From assembly GCA_002699725.1 (NCBI GenBank), contig PACE01000041.1, positions 4,403-24,821 on the forward strand: DNA of 20,419 bases, read 5' to 3'. Under the pieces are notes generated by a model. It saw only the letters and a list, made by a program, of their open reading frames with translations. It did no database searches and had not been told where the DNA came from. This DNA comes from Acidimicrobiaceae bacterium. GTDB lineage: Bacteria > Actinomycetota > Acidimicrobiia > Acidimicrobiales > MedAcidi-G1. The position numbers and the translations under genes were made by a program. Shown here in pieces: positions 7,309-13,897 of the stretch (its first letter is position 1; each line of letters opens with the position of its first letter).

Positions 7309-8084
7309 GCGTCCAGTCTTCCGATCAGGTCCAACGGGTCGCCTTCACGACCGACGCCGGAGTCGGCCCGCGCGCGCTTCTCGGGCTCATCGTGCTCGAA
7401 ACGGATCGGACAGTCGAGGCGGAGATCCGCTCGCTCCGGTTCGACGGCGTCGCCCACCACGTCTCGCGAATCCCCATGGACATGACGGTCACGGCGGAGA
7501 CACTCCGGGCCATGGAGGCCCGGATTCCCGTCGCCGCCGGCCTCCTGCCGCCGGCGTTCGGTTTCGACGCCATCGGCTACGCCTGCACCTCGGGTGCGAC
7601 CCTCATCGGCGCGGAACGAGTCGCTGCGGCCGTCGGCATTGCACATCCCGGCGTGTCCTGCACGGATCCGATCACGGCTGCGCTGGCAGCATTCAGGACC
7701 CTCGACGTCCGCTCGATCGGGCTCCTCACGCCCTACAACGCCGAGGTGACCCTCGGCATGGCCGCCCACTACGAGGACCAGGGAATCGAGGTGGCAGCGG
7801 TGGCCTCCTTCCTCGAGGAGGACGACAACGTGGTCGGAAGGATCACCGAGGAATCCGTCGCCGATGCCGTCCGCCGGATCGGAGGGGAGCCTGGGTGCGA
7901 TGCCGTCTTCGTGTCTTGCACGAGTCTGCGGACCTTCGGCATCGTCGCCGACCTCGAGGCGGAACTGGGACGACCGGTGGTGTCAAGCAACCAGGCACTT
8001 GCCTGGCACCTGCACCGCCTGGCGGGAGTCCAGGACGCCCTCCCCGGCTTCGGCACCCTCTTCGAGCACGGACTGCCAGCATGA
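7305..8084 (+). CDS. Asp/Glu racemase superfamily protein (maleate isomerase / arylmalonate decarboxylase / EutA-like)
   Basis: A 259-residue protein of the cofactor-independent Asp/Glu racemase fold. The two catalytic cysteines of racemases and maleate cis-trans isomerase are both present: Cys94 in 'GYACTSGATLIG' and Cys205 in 'FVSCTSLRTF'. Decarboxylases of the family keep only one. 'PHVS' type loops, 'LLTPYNAEV' (140-148) and the C-terminal 'PVVSSNQALAWHLHRLAG' are typical of the maleate isomerase and arylmalonate decarboxylase branch. EutA of ectoine catabolism operons belongs to the same branch. The GTG start overlaps the PhyH2 stop (GTGA), and its own stop overlaps the M24 start (ATGA), so the three proteins are translationally coupled and probably made in similar amounts. 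It likely isomerises or racemises the product of the dioxygenase or of the M24 enzyme. Confidence 0.85.
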   Translation: MSVQSSDQVQRVAFTTDAGVGPRALLGLIVLETDRTVEAEIRSLRFDGVAHHVSRIPMDMTVTAETLRAMEARIPVAAGLLPPAFGFDAIGYACTSGATLIGAERVAAAVGIAHPGVSCTDPITAALAAFRTLDVRSIGLLTPYNAEVTLGMAAHYEDQGIEVAAVASFLEEDDNVVGRITEESVADAVRRIGGEPGCDAVFVSCTSLRTFGIVADLEAELGRPVVSSNQALAWHLHRLAGVQDALPGFGTLFEHGLPA

Positions 8085-9247
8085 GCGAAGTGCCGACGAG
8101 GGGGTTCCCAGACTGGGAATACGAAGGACGGACCGTCGCTGCCCAGACCATGCTGGCCGAGCGACGACTCGACGCACTGCTGGTGTGTACCGAGCCCGAA
8201 GTCCGCTACTTCACCGGCTTCCACACACCCTTCTGGCAGAGCCCGACGCGTCCGTGGTTCGTGGTAGTGCCCGCAGAGGGCCGTCCAATCGCCGTCATCC
8301 CGGGCATCGGGAGCGCCTCGATGGGGGAGACGTGGATTCAGGACATCCGCACCTGGCCGGCCCCGCGTCCCGACAACGACGGGGTGACGCTCCTGGCGAC
8401 GACCCTCCACGAGGTCGCCGGAACCGAAGGTCGGATCGGGGTCCCGATGGGCCATGAGACCCACCTACGGATGCCGCTCGCCGACTGGGAGGAGCTGCAG
8501 GAGGCGACCATCGACGTCGCCTACCACGACGCCACGGACGTCGTGCGGAGCCTGCGCATGCACAAGTCCGATCTCGAGGTCTCCAAGACGGCGTACGTCT
8601 GCAACATCGTGTCCGACGCCTTCGAGGGCATACCCGACCTTCTTTCCGTCGGCATGACCGAGCGCGAGGCCTTCGCCGCCTTCCGGATCGACCTGCTCCG
8701 ACGCGGGGCCGACGACGTGCCCTACCTCGTAGGGGCCACCGGGCCGGGCTTCGACGACGTCATCAAACAGCCGTCTGACCGGGTGATCGGGGAGGGCGAC
8801 CTGCTCATGTTCGACACCGGTACCGTCTTCGACGGCTACTTCAGCGACTTCGACCGCTACTACGCCTTCGGCAGCGCAGGCGACGCCGCCCGCCGGGCCC
8901 ATGAGACAGTCTGGGACGCCACCGAAGCCGGGTTGGCCGTGCTCCGTCCCGGGATCACCACCTCCGACCTCTGGGCGGCGATGGCCGACGTACTCGACGC
9001 CGGCGGGTCGCTGGGCAACGACGTCGGCAGGCTGGGCCACGGGCTCGGTATGCAGGTCACCGAATGGCCCTCGAACACCCACGACGACGAGACGGTCATC
9101 GCCGAGGGCATGATCCTGACCCTCGAACCGGGCCTCACCTGGGCGCCCGGCTGCATGATGCTCCACGAGGAGAACGTCGTAGTCCGCGCCGATGGCCCGG
9201 AACTGCTCTCCCGACGTGCCCCCCGGGAGCTACCGGTCATCACCTGA
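8081..9247 (+). CDS. M24-family metallohydrolase (Xaa-Pro peptidase / DddP / ectoine hydrolase superfamily)
   Basis: A 388-residue 'pita-bread' fold protein with an N-terminal creatinase-like domain (about 1-155) and a C-terminal catalytic domain. All five metal ligands are visible: Asp245 and Asp256 in 'FDTGTVFDGYFSDFDR', His320 in 'LGHGLGMQ', Glu349 in 'LTLEPG' and Glu363 in 'LHEENVVV'. A metal-dependent enzyme is therefore expected. This differs from creatinase and ectoine hydrolase, which do not use the metal site. The usual 'D.TR' after the second Asp is 'DFDR', which as I recall resembles the DMSP lyase DddP and related marine M24 proteins; that needs alignment. It may be a lyase or amide hydrolase on a small metabolite rather than a peptidase. 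The ATG overlaps the racemase stop (ATGA). Confidence 0.85.
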   Translation: MSEVPTRGFPDWEYEGRTVAAQTMLAERRLDALLVCTEPEVRYFTGFHTPFWQSPTRPWFVVVPAEGRPIAVIPGIGSASMGETWIQDIRTWPAPRPDNDGVTLLATTLHEVAGTEGRIGVPMGHETHLRMPLADWEELQEATIDVAYHDATDVVRSLRMHKSDLEVSKTAYVCNIVSDAFEGIPDLLSVGMTEREAFAAFRIDLLRRGADDVPYLVGATGPGFDDVIKQPSDRVIGEGDLLMFDTGTVFDGYFSDFDRYYAFGSAGDAARRAHETVWDATEAGLAVLRPGITTSDLWAAMADVLDAGGSLGNDVGRLGHGLGMQVTEWPSNTHDDETVIAEGMILTLEPGLTWAPGCMMLHEENVVVRADGPELLSRRAPRELPVIT

Positions 9248-9258
9248 GGGGTTCTGAC

Positions 9259-9290
9259 GGAGGGCCCCAGGGCCGACCAGCCGGTCCTCC
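9259..9290. repeat. Imperfect stem-loop after the M24 gene
   Basis: GGAGGGCC at 9259-9266 can pair with GGTCCTCC at 9283-9290 using one G-T pair. It lies in the 91-base gap between the M24 gene and the next reading frame. There is no T-run after it, so it could reduce readthrough or be incidental. The rest of the gap shows no clear promoter. Confidence 0.25.
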
Positions 9291-9338
9291 CCACTACGTG
9301 GATCAGCGTCCGATCGCCGTCTCTGCCAGACTCCTGCC

Positions 9339-9416
9339 GTGCGCTCCGCCTTCCTGCTCTCCATGGTCGTTGCCCTGCTTGTCGCCTGCACAAGGGAGCG
9401 GGGTGCACCGGCGTGA
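9339..9416 (+). CDS. 25-aa lipoprotein-like micro-ORF overlapping the desaturase start
   Basis: A GTG at 9339 opens a 25-residue frame that reads like a complete lipoprotein signal peptide: a positive start ('RS'), a hydrophobic core ('AFLLSMVVALLVA') and a lipobox 'LVAC' with Cys17, followed by only eight residues ('TRERGAPA'). Its TGA overlaps the GTG of the sterol-desaturase-like gene (GTGA at 9413-9416), the same coupling used by other genes of this operon. It may be a genuine membrane-anchored microprotein, a leader peptide that couples translation, or the remnant of a longer lipoprotein. No strong ribosome binding site is visible. I do not recognise a family. Confidence 0.45.
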   Translation: MRSAFLLSMVVALLVACTRERGAPA

Positions 9417-10387
9417 CGGATGCGACCGTGACCCGGGTTGGGTACCAGCCACCAGACCCGATCGGGCATCCGCCCCTCTACGACTGGCCTCCGCGCCCCG
9501 TTGCAACCCTCAAGTGGCTCGTCACGGACCTGATGTTCCCGTGGGGCTTCTTCTTCACGGCACTGGCCGTCATGACCTGGAAGTGGCTGACGCCCGCCGC
9601 GTCGACGATGCAGGCACTGTCGCCGGGCTGGATGGGCCTCATCTGGCTCCGCAACGCCGCCCTGCTCACGATCGTCGCCGGTCTCCTGCACTGGTGGCTC
9701 TACACGCGTCGCTCGCAGGACCTGGAGTACAAGTTCAACGTGCGCTGGCCGGCGACCGACAGCCGGAAGTTCCTCTGGCGCAACCAGGTGAAGGACAACG
9801 TGTTCTGGAGCCTCGCCAGCGGTGTCACCGTCTGGTCGCTCTACGAGTCGCTGACGATGTGGCTGTGGGCCGACGGGCGCATCCCCCGCGCCGAGTGGGG
9901 GAGCGCCCCCGTCTACCTCGGTCTGCTGGTCCTGGGCGTGTTCTTCTGGGGGACCACGCACTTCTACCTCAACCACCGACTCCTCCACTGGGGGCCCCTC
10001 TACCGGGGCGCCCACGAACTGCACCACCGCAACACCAACACCGGGCCCTGGACCGGCATCTCGATGCACCCGATCGAGCACCTCGTCTACTTCACGGTGT
10101 TCCTTCTCTGGTGGGTGGTGCCCGCCCATCCGGTGATCTTCATCATGACCGGCTTCTTCAACGGAATCAGTCCATCGATCACCCACTCCGGCTTCGACCA
10201 GGTGATCCTGGGCGGCCGCTTCCGGATCACGGCAGGTGACCAGTTCCACCACCTGCACCACCGCTACTTTGAGGTCAACTACGGCAACACCCCGACACCC
10301 CTCGACAAGGTCTTCGGCACCTGGCACGACGGCACCCCCGAGGCCCACGAACTGTTCAAGGACCGTCGCCGGGCCGAGAAGGCCTGA
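9413..10387 (+). CDS. Sterol desaturase / fatty acid hydroxylase superfamily di-iron membrane protein
   Basis: A 324-residue integral membrane protein of the fatty acid hydroxylase superfamily, which uses a di-iron centre held by histidine clusters and O2 to hydroxylate or desaturate. The clusters are 'HRLLH' (His188, His192), 'HELHH' (201-205), 'HPIEH' (219-223) and 'HHLHH' (279-283), in family order. Hydrophobic segments lie at about 36-57, 75-97, 128-150, 166-183 and 226-248. The C-terminal 'NYGNTPTPLDKVFGTWHDG' is typical. The GTG start overlaps the stop of the 25-aa frame, with a purine-rich stretch (AAGGGAGCGGGG) upstream. Homologues act on sterols, carotenoids, fatty acids or alkylglycerols. 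Its place between a metallohydrolase and an ALDH suggests it oxidises the pathway substrate or a membrane lipid. Confidence 0.88.
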   Translation: MTDATVTRVGYQPPDPIGHPPLYDWPPRPVATLKWLVTDLMFPWGFFFTALAVMTWKWLTPAASTMQALSPGWMGLIWLRNAALLTIVAGLLHWWLYTRRSQDLEYKFNVRWPATDSRKFLWRNQVKDNVFWSLASGVTVWSLYESLTMWLWADGRIPRAEWGSAPVYLGLLVLGVFFWGTTHFYLNHRLLHWGPLYRGAHELHHRNTNTGPWTGISMHPIEHLVYFTVFLLWWVVPAHPVIFIMTGFFNGISPSITHSGFDQVILGGRFRITAGDQFHHLHHRYFEVNYGNTPTPLDKVFGTWHDGTPEAHELFKDRRRAEKA

Positions 10388-10469
10388 CCGTGCTCCGCCC
10401 CCAGCCGTCTGTCCTCGAAGCCGTCGATTTCCAACGGGCTGCCATGGACAAGAGGGGAGCGATCCGGGG

Positions 10470-11258
10470 ATGAGTGTCGACACGCATTTCCGGATCGAGG
10501 GCGGGGGCGGGGGCACGCCGTTGGTCCTGCTCCACGGCGTCGGCCTCGACCTCACGATGTGGGACGGCGTCATCGACGCCCTGGCGGCCGATCGACAGGT
10601 CGTCCGCTTCGACATGCTGGGACACGGCCGGACCCTCGATCCGTCGGGAGGTCGCTCCATCGGGGACTTCGTCGCACAGTTGCTTGAGGTGGTCGACGCC
10701 CTGGGGCTTGGGCGGCCGGACCTGGCAGGGCTCTCCATGGGCGGGATGGTCTCCCTCGCGGCTGCCGCGCGGCACCCGTCCACCTTCCGACGGGTCGCCC
10801 TCCTGAACACGGTCTTCGGACGCACGCCGGAACAGGCGGCGGGCAGGAGGGAGCGACTCGCTGCGGCCGAAGCAGGTGGCATGGGCGCCGTCGCCGACCT
10901 CGCAATCGACCGCTGGTTCACCGCCGACTGGCAGGCGGCGAACCCGGTCGACACCGCTGCCGTCCGTGAGCGCCTCCTGGCCAACGACCTTGCTGCCTAC
11001 CTGAAGGCCTACCGGGTCTTCGTCGAGGGCGACCCGCTCATGCCCGCCGCTGCCGCGAACGTCACCGCCCCGACCCTCGCCATGACCGGCGAATTGGACT
11101 CCGGATCCACCCCGGCGATGAGCCATGCCTTGGCGGACGCCGTCCCGGGCGGGCAGGCTGTGGTCCTGGCCGGACTCCACCACCTGCCACCGATCGAGGC
11201 GCCCGGCGCCTTCCTTCGGTCATTCCTCGACTTCCTCGACCAGGAGCACACAGCGTGA
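10470..11258 (+). CDS. Alpha/beta hydrolase, 3-oxoadipate enol-lactonase-like
   Basis: A 262-residue soluble alpha/beta hydrolase. The oxyanion-hole 'LLHGVGLD' (20-27) is followed by the nucleophile elbow 'GLSMGG' with Ser89, the acid Asp210 in 'TGELDSGST' and the base His238 in 'AGLHHLPPIEAPGAF', a normal triad. 'RFDMLGHGRT' (46-55) and the closing 'LPPIEAPGAFLRSFLDFL' resemble PcaD-type enol-lactonases and related esterases. It should hydrolyse an ester or lactone produced in the pathway. The gene begins 82 bases after the desaturase-like gene, with AGGGGAG upstream, and its stop overlaps the ALDH start (GTGA). The 82-base gap shows no promoter that I can support, so one operon is likely. 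Exact substrate unknown. Confidence 0.87.
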   Translation: MSVDTHFRIEGGGGGTPLVLLHGVGLDLTMWDGVIDALAADRQVVRFDMLGHGRTLDPSGGRSIGDFVAQLLEVVDALGLGRPDLAGLSMGGMVSLAAAARHPSTFRRVALLNTVFGRTPEQAAGRRERLAAAEAGGMGAVADLAIDRWFTADWQAANPVDTAAVRERLLANDLAAYLKAYRVFVEGDPLMPAAAANVTAPTLAMTGELDSGSTPAMSHALADAVPGGQAVVLAGLHHLPPIEAPGAFLRSFLDFLDQEHTA

Positions 11259-12730
11259 CCGAATACCTCATGTACATCGACGGCGAGTTCTGCGAGGCAT
11301 CCGACGGCGGGCGCTTCGAGTCGATCAACCCCGCTACCGGCCTCGTCTGGGCGACGGCCCCCGCCGCCACGGAGGAGGACGTGGACCGTGCGGTCCAGGC
11401 CGCCCGGCGGGCTCTGCACGATGGCGAGTGGGCGACGATGACGGCGACACAACGGGGCAGGGCGCTCTTCCGCCTGGCCGACCTGGTGGAGGAGCACGCC
11501 GCTGTGCTGGGCTCGGTCGAGACCACCGACAGCGGGAAGTTGGCCGTCGAGACCCGTGGGCAGTCGGCCTACGTGGCCGAGTACTACCGCTACTACGGGG
11601 GGCTCGCCGACAAGATCCAGGGCGCCACGCTTCCCATGGACAAGCCCGACATGCACGTCTACACGTTGAGGGAGCCCATCGGGGTGGTCGCCGGCGTGGT
11701 CCCCTGGAATGCCGAGATGCTCCTAACCGCCACAAAGGCCGCACCGGCCCTGGCGGCGGGCAATACGGTGGTCATCAAGTCCTCGGAGGAGGCCCCGGCA
11801 CCGGTTCTCGAATTCGCCCGACTCGTCGACGAAGCCGGGTTCCCACCGGGTGTGTTCAACCTCATCACCGGCTTCGGCGAACCGTGCGGACGGGCGCTCA
11901 CCAGCCACCCGCTGGTCAGCCGGGTGTCGTTCACGGGAGGCGTCGAGGCCGCACGCCACGTGGTCGGCAACACGGCCAACAACTTCGCCCACCTGTCTCT
12001 GGAACTTGGGGGCAAGTCACCGATCCTCATCTTCGACGACGCCGACTTCGAAAGTGCCGTCAATGGTGCCGTGGCCGGCAACTTCGGCGCCAGCGGCCAG
12101 AGTTGCGTGGCAGGCTCCCGCGTGTTCGTGCAGTCGGGGATGCACGACGACTTCATCGACGAAGTGGTGAGGCGGGCCGAGGCGGTTCGAATCGGCGATC
12201 CCCTCGATGCCGAGACGCAGATGGGCCCCCTTGCAACGGAGGCCCAGCGCGACCGGTGCGAGGCCGTCGTCGCCGAGTCGGTGGCCCAAGGAGCGACCCT
12301 GCGCACGGGCGGAGGGCGACCAGAGGGGTTCGATGTGGGCTGGTACTTCGAGCCGACGCTGCTGGCCTGCCCGGACCAGAGCATCCGGAGCACCCGGGTC
12401 GAGTTGTTTGGTCCCGTGATGTCGGTGTTGGAGTTCGAGACCGAGGAAGAGGGCATCGCCATGGCCAACGACACCGAGTTCGGGCTCGGGTCGGGGGTCT
12501 TCACTCGGGACGGGGCACGCGCCCACAGGGTGGCGAAGGCGATCCATTGCGGGATCGTGTGGGTCAACACCTACCGGGCCATCTCGCCGATCTCACCCTT
12601 CGGAGGATTCGGCCAGAGCGGCTACGGGCGCGAGGCCGGCCTCGACGTCATCCAGGAGTTCACCCGCAGCAAGGCCGTCTGGGTAAACACGTCCCAGGAG
12701 CCGATGGCGAACCCGTTCGTGATGCGCTGA
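11255..12730 (+). CDS. NAD(P)+-dependent aldehyde dehydrogenase
   Basis: A 491-residue enzyme of the classic ALDH superfamily with normal length and all key residues: Asn152 in 'VVPWNAEM', Lys175 in 'VVIKSSEEA', the general base Glu250 in 'SLELGGKSP' and the catalytic Cys284 in 'ASGQSCVAGSR'. 'PFGGFGQSGYGREAG' (about 449-463) is the typical C-terminal motif. It resembles betaine-aldehyde and hydroxymuconic-semialdehyde type dehydrogenases, but the substrate cannot be told. It is the last gene of the plus-strand operon and is translationally coupled to the alpha/beta hydrolase by a GTGA overlap. It would oxidise the final aldehyde to a carboxylate, yielding NADH or NADPH. Confidence 0.92.
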   Translation: MTEYLMYIDGEFCEASDGGRFESINPATGLVWATAPAATEEDVDRAVQAARRALHDGEWATMTATQRGRALFRLADLVEEHAAVLGSVETTDSGKLAVETRGQSAYVAEYYRYYGGLADKIQGATLPMDKPDMHVYTLREPIGVVAGVVPWNAEMLLTATKAAPALAAGNTVVIKSSEEAPAPVLEFARLVDEAGFPPGVFNLITGFGEPCGRALTSHPLVSRVSFTGGVEAARHVVGNTANNFAHLSLELGGKSPILIFDDADFESAVNGAVAGNFGASGQSCVAGSRVFVQSGMHDDFIDEVVRRAEAVRIGDPLDAETQMGPLATEAQRDRCEAVVAESVAQGATLRTGGGRPEGFDVGWYFEPTLLACPDQSIRSTRVELFGPVMSVLEFETEEEGIAMANDTEFGLGSGVFTRDGARAHRVAKAIHCGIVWVNTYRAISPISPFGGFGQSGYGREAGLDVIQEFTRSKAVWVNTSQEPMANPFVMR

Positions 12731-12805
12731 CGGTCCACGGCGATGCGGGAGCCCTCCCTCTTATCCAACGGGGAGCCGGAGGACAGGGGGACGGACAGCC
12801 TTTTT

Positions 12806-12846
12806 CGCCGGGCATCCACAACTGCTCAAACTAGGCACGCCCGGCG
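12806..12846. repeat. Perfect 8-bp inverted repeat with long spacer in a convergent gap
   Basis: CGCCGGGC at 12806-12813 and GCCCGGCG at 12839-12846 are exact reverse complements with 25 bases between them. They lie in the 133-base gap between the convergent ALDH and DUF454 genes. A T5 run at 12801-12805 directly precedes the stem on the plus strand, which is on the wrong side for a normal intrinsic terminator in either direction. It may still serve as a terminator structure. Nothing else is seen in the gap. Confidence 0.3.
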
Positions 12847-12863
12847 CCGAGGAAGCGCAGGGA

Positions 12864-13286
12864 TCAGTCACTTCCGAGCACGCTCTCCCGGGTCGGGACT
12901 CGCCACCCCACGAACCAGACCCCCACAGCCCCCACGGCGCCGACCAGAAGTCGGATGCCGAGGGGATCGATCAGGAGGCTGGCACTGAGGCCGCAGGTGG
13001 CGATGATCATCGAGATGGCCCAGACCTTGGCCCGCCGGGGCATCCCGAGTCCTGCCCGGTAGTCGCGGATACTCGGCCCGACTCCGGGCAGGTTCAGGAT
13101 CCACTGCTCGAGCCTCGGATAGGAGCGAGCGAAGCAACCTGCGGCGACGATCAGGAAGATGGTCGTGGGGAGGCCGGGGACGACTACCCCGAGGCCGCCG
13201 AGGGCCAGTGCGACGAGGCCGGCCATGAACCAGAGCCATCGGGCCAGTCCGCGGGCAAGCCGGGGGGCGGGTTGCTGCTCGTCCAC
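12864..13286 (-). CDS. DUF454 (YbaN-like) membrane protein
   Basis: A 140-residue inner-membrane protein of the DUF454/YbaN family, whose function is unknown. The family core is clear: 'LGGLGVVVPGLPTTIFLI' (about 29-46), 'AAGCFARSYPRLEQWIL' (48-64) and 'GPSIRDYRAGLGMPRRAKVWAI' (70-91). Hydrophobic segments are at about 15-46, 86-106 and 108-127. I favour the GTG at 13286, which gives the family's usual length. A longer frame from 13364 adds a low-complexity Ser/Arg tail that overlaps another short frame. No good ribosome binding site is visible. It is probably cotranscribed with the small membrane protein upstream. Confidence 0.75.
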   Translation of the reverse strand: MDEQQPAPRLARGLARWLWFMAGLVALALGGLGVVVPGLPTTIFLIVAAGCFARSYPRLEQWILNLPGVGPSIRDYRAGLGMPRRAKVWAISMIIATCGLSASLLIDPLGIRLLVGAVGAVGVWFVGWRVPTRESVLGSD

Positions 13287-13314
13287 GATGGCGGCTGTAG
13301 GCGGGTGCCGTCGA

Positions 13315-13404
13315 CTAGCAGACGGCTGCAGGATCGAGGTCGTAGACCTCGCGCATCCGTGCATAGCGGGGGTCTAGATCGGCGCTCCGGAGACGGCGTC
13401 CCAT
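13315..13404 (-). CDS. Possible 29-aa protein between two membrane-protein genes
   Basis: An ATG at 13404 opens a 29-codon frame with protein-like composition and mostly G/C third positions: 'MGRRLRSADLDPRYARMREV' then 'YDLDPAAVC'. GAGG lies about ten bases before the ATG. It sits 76 bases after the small membrane protein stop and 28 bases before the DUF454 start, all on the minus strand. It could be a real small protein, the surviving end of a lost gene (the frame is open eight codons upstream of the ATG before a TGA), or chance. No family is recognised. Confidence 0.3.
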   Translation of the reverse strand: MGRRLRSADLDPRYARMREVYDLDPAAVC

Positions 13405-13480
13405 CAGATTGCCTCGTTCACTCGGGTCTCATGGTGGGGGCTGTGGGCACGTCGTGGCTGGTGCTGGGCCCGGCGGGGAC

Positions 13481-13801
13481 TCAGCCCAACAGGTCGGCGA
13501 GGTCGCCGGCGACGAGGATCGTCAGGAGGGCGATGACGGCGACGTTGATCACCATCACCGGAACCCTCATCCGGTGGTCGGAGGTGCGGAAGCGGCGGAT
13601 GCTGTCCACGTTGAAGCCGATGGCCAGGAGGCCGATCGGAAGGCCGATCCAGGGACCGACGCCACTGGCCCAGCCGAGTGCGGGAAGCAACCATGGGAAC
13701 ACGACGTAGGTGAGCATGCAGCGGACGCCGGAGACAAGCATCGAGCGACTGAACCGCCGTGCGGCAAGGTCGATGTCGGAGGTCGTGAGGGCGTCGCTCA
13801 T
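13481..13801 (-). CDS. Small membrane protein, three predicted TM helices, unknown function
   Basis: A 106-residue protein with hydrophobic segments at about 22-42 ('LVSGVRCMLTYVVFPWLLPAL'-like), 48-65 and 80-99. A basic loop 'DSIRRFRTSDHRMR' (66-79) separates helices 2 and 3, and the tail is acidic ('GDLADLLG'). It could belong to small uncharacterised actinobacterial membrane proteins; I do not recognise a named family. The ATG at 13801 was chosen; the frame extends to 13999, but that would overlap the divergent reductase gene. An alternative ATG lies six codons upstream. The divergent 96-base gap to 13898 holds the reductase's leaderless promoter. Confidence 0.65.
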   Translation of the reverse strand: MSDALTTSDIDLAARRFSRSMLVSGVRCMLTYVVFPWLLPALGWASGVGPWIGLPIGLLAIGFNVDSIRRFRTSDHRMRVPVMVINVAVIALLTILVAGDLADLLG

Positions 13802-13885
13802 GCACTCATAGCCTGCCATGGCCCCGCCCGGATACCGACCGCCCGGGAGGATTCTCCGGACTGCAAGACGGTGGGGCAGGCGGAC

Positions 13886-13891
13886 TACCGT
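13886..13891 (+). promoter_or_regulatory. Leaderless -10 element (TACCGT) for the F420-type reductase gene
   Basis: TACCGT is followed by exactly six bases (ACGGCC) and the ATG at 13898, the TANNNT-N6-ATG arrangement of leaderless genes. The -35 position is weak. The same hexamer at the same spacing serves the RNA methyltransferase gene on the other strand at 3292-3297. Confidence 0.55.
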
Positions 13892-13897
13892 ACGGCC

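Noticed and set aside
8081..9247. Calling the M24 protein ectoine hydrolase (DoeA/EutD) or creatinase
   Set aside because: Those enzymes lack or do not use the five metal ligands that are all present here, and the usual partner genes are absent.
9230..10984. Long minus-strand open frame (584 codons)
   Set aside because: It is antisense to the desaturase-like and alpha/beta hydrolase genes, with Pro/Arg/Gly-rich translation and no motifs.
11125..12834. Long plus-strand open frame (569 codons) in another frame of the ALDH gene
   Set aside because: The ALDH frame has all catalytic motifs; this one is an Arg/Gly-rich shadow.
13409..13897. Upstream extension of the F420-type reductase frame
   Set aside because: It is antisense to the small membrane protein gene and reads as Gly/Asp/His-rich filler. 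The ATG at 13898 has a leaderless promoter.
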